From Maricaulis sp017643475 (GTDB lineage Bacteria; Pseudomonadota; Alphaproteobacteria; Caulobacterales; Maricaulaceae): a DNA stretch of 64,000 bases. Below, in pieces: positions 15,728 through 24,460 of the stretch; the stretch's first letter is position 1, and each line of letters begins with the position of its first letter. The notes under the pieces are model-generated. The model did not search any database. It was not told where the DNA came from and saw only the letters and a list, made by a program, of their open reading frames with translations. The DNA is taken from NCBI RefSeq assembly GCF_047123815.1, contig NZ_CP138920.1:2728001-2792000 (forward strand), in the 5' to 3' direction. A program made the position numbers and the translations under genes.

Positions 15728-16288
15728 ATGTCGGACGAAAACGACGATATCGAGGAAGAAGGCGCTGAGGGCGAGGAGGGCAAGAAGAAAGGCCTTCCAA
15801 AGATTGTGCTGTTTGGCGGCCTGGGCGGAGTGATCCTGCTGCTGGGCGCTGCTGCTGCCTTTTTTCTGCTGTCCGGTGGTGACGACGAACACGCTGTCGC
15901 CGAAGGCGAGCATGGCGAAGAAGGCGGCTATGAGAGCGCCGACGCGCATCATTCCGACGAAGTATATTATTACGACCTGCGTGACGGCGACGGCACGGAA
16001 GAGACCATCACCACGAATATTCGTGCTGTGGATGGCCGTCCGGTCATTGTCCAGTTCAAGCTGACCTTTGAATCGTCTCGCGACGATCTGGGGCCAATCC
16101 TTGAAGAGCATGTCGACCCGATCATGGACCAGTTCATCGTCTTCCTGCGCGAGCTGCGCGAGGACGATCTCTACGGCTCTGCCGGCATGCATCGTGTACG
16201 ACTGGAATTGCTCCGGAGAGTGAATCTTGCCATCGAACCTGCACAGGTCGACGCCGTGTGGATTCAAGAATTTATGATTGTTGATTAA
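15728..16288 (+). CDS. fliL: Flagellar basal body-associated protein FliL
   Basis: A 186-residue single-pass inner-membrane protein that associates with the stator/MS-ring. It has an acidic, lysine-ended cytoplasmic N-terminus (MSDENDDIEEEGAEGEE, then KKK), one transmembrane segment (about 24-47) and a periplasmic FliL domain ending VDAVWIQEFMIVD. A His/Glu-rich linker (DDEHAVAEGEHGEEGG) joins the two. CGGAG precedes the ATG. It is followed 11 bases later by fliM. Confidence 0.93.
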   Translation: MSDENDDIEEEGAEGEEGKKKGLPKIVLFGGLGGVILLLGAAAAFFLLSGGDDEHAVAEGEHGEEGGYESADAHHSDEVYYYDLRDGDGTEETITTNIRAVDGRPVIVQFKLTFESSRDDLGPILEEHVDPIMDQFIVFLRELREDDLYGSAGMHRVRLELLRRVNLAIEPAQVDAVWIQEFMIVD

Positions 16289-16299
16289 GGCAAGCGAGA

Positions 16300-17436
16300 A
16301 TGTCTGAAGACGATCCAATGGACCAGGATGCCCTGGCCGCAGAATGGGAGGCCATGGCCGAAGACGGCGATGACCTTGATCTTGCGTCCGAATGGGAAGC
16401 CATGGTTGGCGCCGAGGAGGACGAACAGGACCTCCCGACCGTCGGCGGTGGCCCCGAGCGCATCCTCAACCAGGATGAAATTGACAGCCTTCTGGGCTTC
16501 TCGCTGTCTGATGATGACGGGGCGGACAAGTCCGGTATCAGGGCTATTATCAATTCGGCACTGGTCTCCTACGAGCGCCTGCCGATGCTCGAGATCGTCT
16601 TTGATCGCCTCGTGCGTTTGATGACGACCTCGCTGCGCAATTTCACCTCGGACAATGTCGAGGTCTCCCTCGACAATATCTCTTCCATTCGTTTCGGAGA
16701 CTACCTCAACTCGATCCCGCTGCCGGCGATCCTGGCAGTGTTCCGTGCGCAGCAGCTGGACAATTACGGTCTGCTGACGGTCGACTCCAACCTAATCTAT
16801 TCCATCGTGGATGTTCTGCTCGGCGGTCGCCGGGGCACGTCGGCGATGCGCATCGAGGGGCGTCCCTACACAACGATCGAGCGCATGCTGGTGCAGCGCA
16901 TGATCGAAGTGGTCCTGGAAGACGCGAAGGCGGCATTCCAGCCGCTGACCGAGGTGGATTTCGATCTCGAGCGTGTTGAAACGAACCCGCGTTTTGCGGC
17001 GATCGCCCGCCCGGCCAATGCGGCCATTCTGGTCAAGCTGCGCATCGACATGGAAGACCGCGGCGGACGCATCGAGCTGATGCTGCCCTACGCCACGCTG
17101 GAACCCATTCGTAAAATGCTGCTGCAGCAGTTTATGGGTGAGAAATTTGGACGCGACAATATCTGGGAAGGTCACCTGGCAACCGAGCTGTGGTCTACCA
17201 AGATGGAAGTTCACGCTGTCCTCGACGAACAGAAGGTTTCGCTGGGAACCGTTGCCGATCTCAAGGTCGGTGACACGCTCTTCCTGGATGCGTCACCGAT
17301 GAGTGAAGTGGAACTGCGTTGCGGTTCCGTACCCCTGACCCGCGGCCGTATGGGTCGTATCGGACATAATGTTGCCCTGCGTCTGAGCGGACCGCTCTCG
17401 CCGGGGGCCAAGCGCGCAATGATGAGGTTCTCATGA
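16300..17436 (+). CDS. fliM: Flagellar motor switch protein FliM
   Basis: Switch-complex protein of the C ring, 378 residues, that binds CheY-P and sets rotation direction. The N-terminus is acidic and longer than usual (DDPMDQDALAAEWEAMAEDGDD, with a second EWEAMVGAEEDEQD copy), followed by ILNQDEIDSLLGF, the CheC-like middle domain (NYGLLTVDSNLIYSIVDVLLGG) and the C-terminal SpoA/FliN-like domain (VGDTLFLDA). Alphaproteobacterial FliMs share the 'AAEWEAM' repeat region. The stop overlaps the next gene by four bases (ATGA). Confidence 0.95.
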   Translation: MSEDDPMDQDALAAEWEAMAEDGDDLDLASEWEAMVGAEEDEQDLPTVGGGPERILNQDEIDSLLGFSLSDDDGADKSGIRAIINSALVSYERLPMLEIVFDRLVRLMTTSLRNFTSDNVEVSLDNISSIRFGDYLNSIPLPAILAVFRAQQLDNYGLLTVDSNLIYSIVDVLLGGRRGTSAMRIEGRPYTTIERMLVQRMIEVVLEDAKAAFQPLTEVDFDLERVETNPRFAAIARPANAAILVKLRIDMEDRGGRIELMLPYATLEPIRKMLLQQFMGEKFGRDNIWEGHLATELWSTKMEVHAVLDEQKVSLGTVADLKVGDTLFLDASPMSEVELRCGSVPLTRGRMGRIGHNVALRLSGPLSPGAKRAMMRFS

Positions 17437-17822
17437 CCCTGGCTGGACTGGTATTCGAAGGTGTCGTCGCAGGTTTGCTGCTGCTGGCTGTCATCATGTG
17501 CTGGCGCGTGGATCGCCGTCTGAATGCGCTCAAGACGGGCCAGGATGGTGTGCGTGAGTCAGTCGTTCAGCTCAATGATGCGACAGATCGTGCACGTGCT
17601 GCGCTTGCGGCGCTGGAGCGTGCCACCCGCGAGAATGGTGACATTCTCGAGCGGCGCGTCCAGGACGCACGAGCCCTGTCCGACGAGCTTCGCCTGATGA
17701 CGGGCAAGGCCGACCGATCGGCGGACAGCATGACACGTCGCCCGGCACGCAAGCGAGCCGCGGACATTTTCCCGCAGGGCGCGGGTTCCTCGGTTCTCAA
17801 TGATCTCAAGGATGTAAGGTAA
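17433..17822 (+). CDS. Bitopic coiled-coil protein (DUF6468-like, possible PflI)
   Basis: A 129-residue protein with one N-terminal membrane segment (GLVFEGVVAGLLLLAVIMCW) and a cytoplasmic helical region rich in Arg/Ala/Glu that is likely coiled coil (about 35-95), then a basic tail. It starts inside the fliM stop codon and is followed four bases later by motE, so it belongs to the fliL-fliM operon. In Caulobacter a protein of this type in this position is thought to be the flagellar positioning protein PflI; I recall this rather than derive it, so the link is tentative. Confidence 0.7.
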   Translation: MTLAGLVFEGVVAGLLLLAVIMCWRVDRRLNALKTGQDGVRESVVQLNDATDRARAALAALERATRENGDILERRVQDARALSDELRLMTGKADRSADSMTRRPARKRAADIFPQGAGSSVLNDLKDVR

Positions 17823-17826
17823 GATC

Positions 17827-18540
17827 ATGGCTCAGCCGATCCGCCTCTTCTCAATCATCGCAATTCTGGCCGGCGGTCTGTTCGGTCTGAAAGCGATCTC
17901 GGTCACCAACAACGCCATCGACTTCTTCACAGCTGAAGCCGTGGCGATGGAGGCCGCGCCGCCTGCGGAAGAGGCTGGTCAGGATGATGACCAGGCCGAC
18001 GATGAATACGCTGAACCGGAACAGCCGCTGGCGGAGGTTCCCGACGTCAATTCTGCCTTCCAGCAGCGCCTCGCCAATCGCGTGCGCAGCGGAGAGGAAG
18101 AGGATGTGCTTCGGGCGCTGCGCGATCGCCGCGATGAACTTGATACCCGGGAAGCCGAGCTCGACACGCGCGAAGCGATGATGCTCGCAATGGAGCAGCG
18201 CGTTGATGACCGTATCGCCGAGCTGGAAAACCTGCGCAATGAAATCAATGTCCTATTCGGTCAGCTCGACGATATGGAAGAGCAGGACATGACCCGCATC
18301 ATCAACTGGTACAGTTCGATGGCCGATAACGATGCGGGCGGGGCAGCTACACGTTTTTCCGCGCTTGACCCCCAGGTCCAGCTGCAGATTGCCTCGCAGA
18401 TGTCCGAGCGAAAATTCGCCCCTATCCTGGCTGAAATGCAGCCGAACGAGGCGGCGACCCTGACCCAGTTGATGGCGAGCCGCGGAGATCTGCCGGAAAC
18501 CCTGGATGAGCTGGAGGCCCGGCTTGCCGAAGAGAATTAG
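17827..18540 (+). CDS. MotE-like protein (MgtE-N-type domain)
   Basis: A 237-residue protein with an N-terminal membrane segment (LFSIIAILAGGLFGLKAISV), an acidic linker, a strongly predicted coiled coil of alternating R/E/L (about 90-155) and a C-terminal domain of the MgtE_N/MotE type (LDPQVQLQIASQMSERKFAPILAEM, then MASRGDLPETL). MotE is a periplasmic motility chaperone that stabilises MotC in rhizobia. It lies in the fliL-fliM operon. Its end overlaps the next gene by 17 bases. Confidence 0.85.
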   Translation: MAQPIRLFSIIAILAGGLFGLKAISVTNNAIDFFTAEAVAMEAAPPAEEAGQDDDQADDEYAEPEQPLAEVPDVNSAFQQRLANRVRSGEEEDVLRALRDRRDELDTREAELDTREAMMLAMEQRVDDRIAELENLRNEINVLFGQLDDMEEQDMTRIINWYSSMADNDAGGAATRFSALDPQVQLQIASQMSERKFAPILAEMQPNEAATLTQLMASRGDLPETLDELEARLAEEN

Positions 18541-21500
18541 ACACAATCGTCTACTCTACGGAGCCGCGCTGGCGCTCGTTCTCAGCACACCGGCTCTGGC
18601 CCAGGCGCCCGCTGACATCCGTGTCGAGCGGGCGGGTGCCAATGTGCGTCTGATTCTGGACTATCCTGACAGCTATCAGGACAGCCTTCCGACGGCTGAT
18701 GTCGACATCGAACACACGGTTCTGATCGCCGCGCTCAGCGAGCCAATTTCCGCCGATGTCGCTGATTTGGTTGACGAACTTGGCAGTGTCGCCGCGCGCG
18801 CGAGACTCGATCCGGATGGTCGAACATTGCGTATCGCGCTTAACGGCCAGGCGGATACCCATACCTCTGCGAGCTATGATCACATCGCTATCGATATCGT
18901 GCCGCGAGGTGCACCCGCGCCTGCTGATATCGTCTCGCCGCGCGAGCAGGCCGAGATCGATGCGGCCGTTGAAGCCGAGCGACTGGCGCTGGAAGAGGCC
19001 AATGCCGAGCCGGAAGGCCCACCACCGGTTCCGCCGCTGCCGGTCGAACTGCGGGTCGGTCAGGCGACGGAATACACCCGGGTTGAACTGATCTGGCCGG
19101 AAATGGTCGATTACGCAATCCGCCAGAATGACAATGTTGCCGAAGTGCGATTCTCGCGTCCGGCCGAAATTGATCTGGCCCGGCTGGCTGGGTCCCCGCC
19201 GCGTTTTCTTCGCAATGCCTCAGGGCGTCGGGAAGGCGATGAATGGGTGCTGCGCCTGGTCATGGAAGAGGGCATCCGTGCCCGCGCCTGGAGCGAGGAT
19301 GGTCGGGTTTCTATCGATATGGTCGATCCGGACGCTGACAACACCCAGGCCTTGCTGGCCCAGCTGGCAGAGCTGATCCCGGAAAACCAGCAGCAGGAGG
19401 CGGATGATTCCGGCTTCGAGCCAGCCCCCGAAAGCTATGCCGGTGAGACCGCGCTTGCCGAGGACCGTTTCGACAGCTTTGCCGAAGACGGGTTGGAAGA
19501 TGTCACCGAACTGCCGGATGCGCCCCTTGAACCCGATCGCGATCCCGTGCCTGAAGACGGTGTGGTGCATGTCGCTGTTACGGAGTTCAATGGTGACCTG
19601 CGCACCGAATTTGCCTGGGCCGGTCCGGTGGGCGCGTCGGTCTTCCGTCGTGGTCGCGCGATCTGGATCGTCTTTGACGCCGCCGCCGATCTCGACCTGA
19701 ACGAGCTCGGGCACCGCGATCGCCGTCATGTCCAGGGCTATCAGATTGTGCGCGGTGAGGATTTTGTCGCTGCTCGCCTGGAGGTTCCCGAGACAACCCA
19801 GGCAGAGGCCCGCCTGGAGGGCGATGAGTGGGCGGTTGTTTTCTCTGAGCGTATTGATTCCCCGCCGCGCCCGGTCAATGTCCGCCGCGATGCCCGTCGT
19901 GGACGTCTGGGGCGGATTCTCGTTGGTCTGACGGCTCCGAGCGCGGTGAGATGGGTCGATGATCCAGTCGTGGGCGATCGCCTCGGTGTGATAACAGCGG
20001 ATGGCCCGGTCCAGGGGCTGGCGTCCCGTCGCGCCTTTGTTGGCGGAGCTCTGCTGCCTTCAGCACAAGGTGCTGCGGTAGAGGCGCTGGCAGAGGATCT
20101 GTTGATCTCGATCAACGGGGCCGGCGCCATTATCGGGCGCCCCGAAGGGCTTGACCTGACGCCATCGAGCGACGGCAGTCGCTCGCAGGGTGGTAGCTCC
20201 GTTCTCGCCAATATCGCGTCTCCGGCGCTGATGGATTTCGATAACTGGCGTGGCGAGGGCTATTTCGCTGATGAGTGGGCTGACCGCCTGCGGCGTGCAG
20301 CCATGGAAAACGGGCCGGACGGGCATATTACCCTGGCGCGCTTTCTGTTGGCCAACAACCTGGCCCCCGAAACGCTTGGCATGCTCAACCTGGCTGTCAG
20401 CAATGAACCCGAGCTGGGTGCCGACCATCACATCCGTGCCATGCGCGGGGTTGCCAGTTACATGCTGCACCGTCTGGATGATGCCGAGGCCTATCTGTCC
20501 AATGCCGGGCTTGTGGCTGATCCGGCGACAGACATGTGGCGTGGCCTGATCGCGGTCGAGCAGGAGCGCTGGGAAGATGCGCGGCGTCGTCTCGGCGCTG
20601 GCGCGGATGCCGCCTATTTCTACCCGCCGGTCTGGCAGGCGCGTTACGAGGCTGCCCTTGCCCGCGCGACGCTGGAACTGGGTGACTTCGCAGCGGCGGA
20701 ACAGCATCTGTACGCCATCGAGGCCGGTGAACCGGACGAGCAGACCCAGCTGGATGCCGCCTATGTCGCGGCCCGACTGGACGAGGCGCGCGGCAATCTG
20801 GACAGCGCAATCGAGCAGCTCGAAGTGCTGGCACAATCGGGTAATCCGCCCATGGAGGCCCGCGCCATCTACGAACTCACCCGGGCGCGCCTGGCGGCTG
20901 AGCAGATCACGCGCGAACAGGCGATTGATGAGCTGGAAAACCTGCGTTTCCGCTGGCGCGGGGACAGCATTGAATCCGACACGATCCGGACGCTGGGCGA
21001 GTTGTATGTTTCGGCCGGCGAGTTTGGTCTGGGTCTGGAGGTGATGGCGCGTGGCCAGACGCGTTTCGAAGACAATGAAGCCGGTCGCCGCATCTTTGAC
21101 GACATGAATTCGACCTTCCGCCGTCTCTTTCTGGACGGTGAGGCGGATCGCATGGACCCGGTCGAGGCCGTCGCGCTGTTCTATCAATACCAGCACCTCG
21201 CGCCGATCGGCACCGATGGTGATCGCATGATCCGCCGTCTGGCGGACCGGCTGATCGCCTTTGACCTGCTCGACCCGGCCTCGGAATTGCTGCAGCACCA
21301 GGTTGATAACCGACTGCGCGAACCGCTCGCCCGTGCGCGTGTCGCCACCGATCTGGCCGTCGTCTACCTGATGGACCATCGTTATGAAGACGCGATGCGC
21401 ACGATCCAGGGCTCCCGGGTCGCCGGTCTGCCGCGTCAGCTGGTCAATGAGCGTTACCTTCTGGAAGCGCGCGCGCTGTCAGAGCTGGGACGCGCGGATA

Positions 21501-21913
21501 CCGCGCTGGAACTGATTGCCGGCGATACCAGCCCCGAAGCCATTCGCCTGCGTGCCGACATCGCCTGGGAAAACCGCGACTGGCCGGCCACGGGCCGCCG
21601 CCTCGAGCGCATCCTGGCTGATCGCTACCAGAATCCAGCGCCGCTGACCCCGTCCGAACAGAATGATCTCATGCGCGCTGCCATTGCCTATTCGCTCTCC
21701 GAGGACCGTGACAGCTCTGCGCGTCTGGGTGAGCGTTATGGTGCGGCCATGGACCTGACCGACCAGGCTGCGGCCTTCGAGCTGCTGACGGACAACACGC
21801 TGCCTGCCGGCAATGTCCGCTTCAACGACTTGGCTGGCCAGATCGCCGGTATCGACACGCTGGACGCCTTCATGGAGCCCTTCCGTCGGCGATTTGATGG
21901 TGGCGGGGCTTAG
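18524..21913 (+). CDS. Large exported TPR protein of the fliL-fliM-motE operon
   Basis: An 1129-residue protein; I place the start at TTG 18524 because GGAGG lies six bases upstream and the product then begins with a clean signal peptide (PKRIRHNRLLYGAALALVLSTPALAQA). An ATG at 18506 would add six residues. Residues about 30-110 and 180-280 resemble AMIN-like beta regions, separated by an acidic proline-rich linker. From about 590 to the end the protein is a long series of TPR-like helices (e.g. LARATLELGDFAAAEQHLYAIEAG). It is probably periplasmic. It overlaps motE by 17 bases, so a flagellar role is likely. Function unknown. Confidence 0.75.
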   Translation: MPKRIRHNRLLYGAALALVLSTPALAQAPADIRVERAGANVRLILDYPDSYQDSLPTADVDIEHTVLIAALSEPISADVADLVDELGSVAARARLDPDGRTLRIALNGQADTHTSASYDHIAIDIVPRGAPAPADIVSPREQAEIDAAVEAERLALEEANAEPEGPPPVPPLPVELRVGQATEYTRVELIWPEMVDYAIRQNDNVAEVRFSRPAEIDLARLAGSPPRFLRNASGRREGDEWVLRLVMEEGIRARAWSEDGRVSIDMVDPDADNTQALLAQLAELIPENQQQEADDSGFEPAPESYAGETALAEDRFDSFAEDGLEDVTELPDAPLEPDRDPVPEDGVVHVAVTEFNGDLRTEFAWAGPVGASVFRRGRAIWIVFDAAADLDLNELGHRDRRHVQGYQIVRGEDFVAARLEVPETTQAEARLEGDEWAVVFSERIDSPPRPVNVRRDARRGRLGRILVGLTAPSAVRWVDDPVVGDRLGVITADGPVQGLASRRAFVGGALLPSAQGAAVEALAEDLLISINGAGAIIGRPEGLDLTPSSDGSRSQGGSSVLANIASPALMDFDNWRGEGYFADEWADRLRRAAMENGPDGHITLARFLLANNLAPETLGMLNLAVSNEPELGADHHIRAMRGVASYMLHRLDDAEAYLSNAGLVADPATDMWRGLIAVEQERWEDARRRLGAGADAAYFYPPVWQARYEAALARATLELGDFAAAEQHLYAIEAGEPDEQTQLDAAYVAARLDEARGNLDSAIEQLEVLAQSGNPPMEARAIYELTRARLAAEQITREQAIDELENLRFRWRGDSIESDTIRTLGELYVSAGEFGLGLEVMARGQTRFEDNEAGRRIFDDMNSTFRRLFLDGEADRMDPVEAVALFYQYQHLAPIGTDGDRMIRRLADRLIAFDLLDPASELLQHQVDNRLREPLARARVATDLAVVYLMDHRYEDAMRTIQGSRVAGLPRQLVNERYLLEARALSELGRADTALELIAGDTSPEAIRLRADIAWENRDWPATGRRLERILADRYQNPAPLTPSEQNDLMRAAIAYSLSEDRDSSARLGERYGAAMDLTDQAAAFELLTDNTLPAGNVRFNDLAGQIAGIDTLDAFMEPFRRRFDGGGA

Positions 21914-21980
21914 AGCGCGGACTGGGATGACGGGCTCAGGTGTTGAAGTTGACAATGTCAGCAGCACACGCTTGAGCTGA

Positions 21981-22310
21981 ATGATGATCTGGGTTATTGG
22001 CCTCGGTATCGCGAGCCTGCTTGCATACTTCATTTTGATATCTGTCTCGCGCCCTGCTTTGCAACGCGACCTGTTGCGGATCATGCGCTGGGGTCTTGTC
22101 ATTTCCGGCGCGCTTTGGTGCGGAACCCTTAGCCTTTAGTTGATGTTGGTGGACGAGCATCGGCCCGACGTCAGACAGGTCTATTTTTCGATTCAGATCG
22201 TTTGGTTTCTTGGCGGCGTCTTCTATTGGGTCGCCAAGAGCACACGTGCAGCGAGGGCTGAGACGTCGCGTGACGCGACGGTCAGCGAGCCTTTCCCGTC
22301 GAACAAATAG
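21981..22310 (+). pseudogene. Small membrane protein interrupted by in-frame TAG
   Basis: One reading frame with three hydrophobic segments is interrupted by TAG at 22137-22139. The first part (52 codons) starts MMIWVIGLGIASLLAYF and breaks off in its second membrane helix (WGLVISGALWCGTLSL). The second part resumes in the same frame from ATG 22143 and holds the third helix (IQIVWFLGGVFYWVAK) and a polar tail, ending at 22310. Either a three-helix gene carries a nonsense mutation or two tiny membrane proteins are encoded. No family is recognised. Confidence 0.45.
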
Positions 22311-22421
22311 GAATCCCGTCTCGTGGCGCGACCGCGAAGCTGGCGTATTCCGGGAGCTGTTGGGGGCCTGGTCTGCGCCCCGCTGCGTCAGCTGAGCACT
22401 CAGGTTTGCGCGTCGAAAAAG

Positions 22422-22793
22422 TTAGAAGATGAGTTGGGAGACGATCGACCAAGTTGTCATAAAGGTAATGCCAAAATAGACGAGTTCGGCTTGCCAACCG
22501 AACACAGTTCCAACTGCGTAAACAGCTACGCTTGAGGCAACACCGGCAATCGTCATCAGCGGCGCCAGCTTCCAGCAGCGAATATTCTCTCCCATGAGAG
22601 GCTGAAGACGAAGAGCTGAAACGCGAAACACCGTGTAGGCCAGCGCAGATAAGCAGACATAGGGAATTAGATCTGGTGGAAAGCCTACAAAGATTGGCAT
22701 GAAGCAGAAGAACACGGGTAACCAGACGGTCGCCAATCCAATTTCGAACCTAATCGAGTGCGGTCTTAATTGGTCACTTGCTTGGTCAGTCAT
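22422..22793 (-). CDS. Small polytopic membrane protein, unknown function
   Basis: A 123-residue protein with about four hydrophobic stretches (VWLPVFFCFMPIFVGF, PYVCLSALAYTVF, MTIAGVASSVAVYAVGTVFG, LVYFGITFMTTWSIVSQL). No family recognised. Its base composition is more AT-rich than the flagellar genes on either side, as is the broken small membrane frame before it, so this 0.9-kb patch between the TPR gene and fliP may be a later insertion. It follows fliP by 27 bases on the same strand. Confidence 0.6.
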   Translation of the reverse strand: MTDQASDQLRPHSIRFEIGLATVWLPVFFCFMPIFVGFPPDLIPYVCLSALAYTVFRVSALRLQPLMGENIRCWKLAPLMTIAGVASSVAVYAVGTVFGWQAELVYFGITFMTTWSIVSQLIF

Positions 22794-22820
22794 CGCTCAT
22801 CTTTCAACGAAAGTACCAAT

Positions 22821-23579
22821 CTACCCCGGTAAGGTCCCGAAACTCTGCACCAGCGAGCCGGTGACCAGTCTCCAGCCATCCACAAGCACGAAGAAAATCA
22901 GCTTGAAGGGCAGGGAGATCACGACCGGAGGCAACATCATCATGCCCATCGACATCAGGATGGAGGCGACGACCAGGTCGATGATCAGGAAGGGGATGAA
23001 GAGCAGGAAGCCGATTTCGAACGCGCGCCTGAGTTCCGAGATCATGAACGCAGGCGTAACGACCCAGAATGACGTCTCTTCCGGCGTGGCCGGGATCGGG
23101 TCCTGGGACATGTTGATGAACAACTCGAGATCATCCTCGCGTACATGGCTGAGCATGAAGGTCTTCAGCGGCCCGGATGTGCGTTCGAAACTTTCCGTCA
23201 GCTCGATCTGGTCGTTCAACAGCGGCTCGATGCCCTCATTGTAGGACTCGGTAAAGACCGGTGCCATGATGAAGGCGGTCAGGAAGAGTGACAGGCTGAC
23301 CAGAACCGCATTGGGCGGGCTTTGCTGCAGGCCAAGGCCGGTTCGCAGCAGCGACAGGACCACGACAATCCGCACGAAACTCGTCGTCATGATGACGATC
23401 GACGGCGCCAGCGACAGCACTGTGATCAACGCGATCAGTTGCAGCACGCGCTCGGTCAGCTCGCCTTCAGAACCGGTGTCGATGGTCACGCTCTGCGCTT
23501 CGGCGCCGCCGGCGCCCAGGAGCATCATCAGGCCGATAACGAAGAGAGCAAAAGTAAGCCAGAAGCCTTTGCGCATCAC
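22821..23579 (-). CDS. fliP: Flagellar export gate protein FliP
   Basis: Core channel subunit of the flagellar type III export gate, 252 residues. It has a cleavable signal peptide (FWLTFALFVIGLMMLLGAGGAEAQ), the family motif SFVRIVVVLSLLRTGLGLQQSPPN, and the C-terminal FLLFIPFLIIDLVVASILMSMGMMMLPP. The ATG overlaps the fliO stop by four bases, so the pair is coupled. It is divergent from flgB-flgC-fliE. Confidence 0.97.
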   Translation of the reverse strand: MMRKGFWLTFALFVIGLMMLLGAGGAEAQSVTIDTGSEGELTERVLQLIALITVLSLAPSIVIMTTSFVRIVVVLSLLRTGLGLQQSPPNAVLVSLSLFLTAFIMAPVFTESYNEGIEPLLNDQIELTESFERTSGPLKTFMLSHVREDDLELFINMSQDPIPATPEETSFWVVTPAFMISELRRAFEIGFLLFIPFLIIDLVVASILMSMGMMMLPPVVISLPFKLIFFVLVDGWRLVTGSLVQSFGTLPG

Positions 23580-23881
23580 GGCATCTCCGCACGGCTGGGG
23601 ACCGGCTTGGCCGGCTGGGATTTGATGACGGTCTCGCTTTCCACGCCCAGAAGCACGATGTGTTCCTCGTCATCGGCCTGGAGAATGACCAGGCGCCGAC
23701 GCGGGTCGATGATCAAGCTCTCGCGTACTTTGAGACGCCGGTCATCGACAGCCACCATGCGGGTCAGTCCAGTCAACTGGTTGAAAATCCAGCCCCTCTG
23801 TATCGCCATCGCCAGGAGGCCGAATGCCCCCAGCAAGCCGGCCAGCACAACGAGTGCGAGGAAGTATTGTGTCATATCCAT
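23576..23881 (-). CDS. fliO: Flagellar biosynthesis protein FliO
   Basis: A 101-residue single-pass protein that helps assemble the FliP ring. It has one N-terminal membrane helix (FLALVVLAGLLGAFGLLAMAI) and a cytoplasmic FliO domain (RRLKVRESLIIDPRRRLVILQADDEEHIVLLG). The start is taken as ATG 23879-23881; a TTG eight codons earlier is possible but lacks a better ribosome site. Coupled to fliP by an ATGA overlap. Confidence 0.88.
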   Translation of the reverse strand: MDMTQYFLALVVLAGLLGAFGLLAMAIQRGWIFNQLTGLTRMVAVDDRRLKVRESLIIDPRRRLVILQADDEEHIVLLGVESETVIKSQPAKPVPSRAEMP

Positions 23882-23950
23882 CGTAACCGTCACCGAAACC
23901 GGCAAATCGCCTGCTGAGTCATGGGATATCCGTTTTTTGCGGTGCGCCGG

Positions 23951-23966
23951 TTAAACCCTCGTTAAC
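23951..23966 (+). promoter_or_regulatory. CtrA box before flgB
   Basis: TTAA (23951-23954), seven bases, TTAAC (23962-23966): an exact match to TTAA-N7-TTAAC, 45 bases before the flgB ATG and in the shared region with fliO. The other direction may also be served. Confidence 0.75.
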
Positions 23967-24010
23967 CGTGCGGGCGCAGCCTAGTCACAGGTTATTAAGG
24001 GGATTCGCTC

Positions 24011-24442
24011 ATGCGGCCCGATGATGTGCCCCTCTTGGCACTCCTTCGACAGGAAATGAACTTCAGCTCGGAACGCCAGCGCGTCATTGCCAACAATGTC
24101 GCCAATGCGAATACGCCGGGTTTTGTCGCTCAGGACCTCGACCGCGCCGAATTCGAGCGCACCGTCAGCGAAGTGATGAGCCAGCGCCGCAGCGCCAACG
24201 GCATGCGTCTGCGCACGACGCGCGATGGTCACATGTCCGGAACCGCTTCTGCGGACACGTCAGCGCGGACCTGGTCGACCCAGGATACTCCGGACAGTGA
24301 AACGACGATCAACGGCAATTCCGTTGTCCTGGAAGAACAGATGGTCAAGGCGAATGAAACGCGCATGCGTTACGAATCCGCCCTCAGCCTCTATCAGAAA
24401 AGCCTCGGCCTGATCCGGACCGCGATCCGGACACCGACATAG
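24011..24442 (+). CDS. flgB: Flagellar proximal rod protein FlgB
   Basis: First rod subunit, 143 residues. It has the rod-family N-terminus (FSSERQRVIANNVANANTPGFVAQD) and C-terminal helix (VVLEEQMVKANETRMRYESALSLYQKSLGLIRTA). AAGGGGA lies before the ATG. First gene of flgB-flgC-fliE and preceded by an exact CtrA box, in line with an early flagellar class. Confidence 0.96.
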   Translation: MRPDDVPLLALLRQEMNFSSERQRVIANNVANANTPGFVAQDLDRAEFERTVSEVMSQRRSANGMRLRTTRDGHMSGTASADTSARTWSTQDTPDSETTINGNSVVLEEQMVKANETRMRYESALSLYQKSLGLIRTAIRTPT

Positions 24443-24460
24443 GCGGGAAAGGGATAAGCC

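Noticed and set aside
22137..22139. Possible recoding of the amber codon (pyrrolysine)
   Set aside because: No recoding signal, no decoding genes visible, and ordinary use of TAG as stop elsewhere in the window (pseC, pseB).
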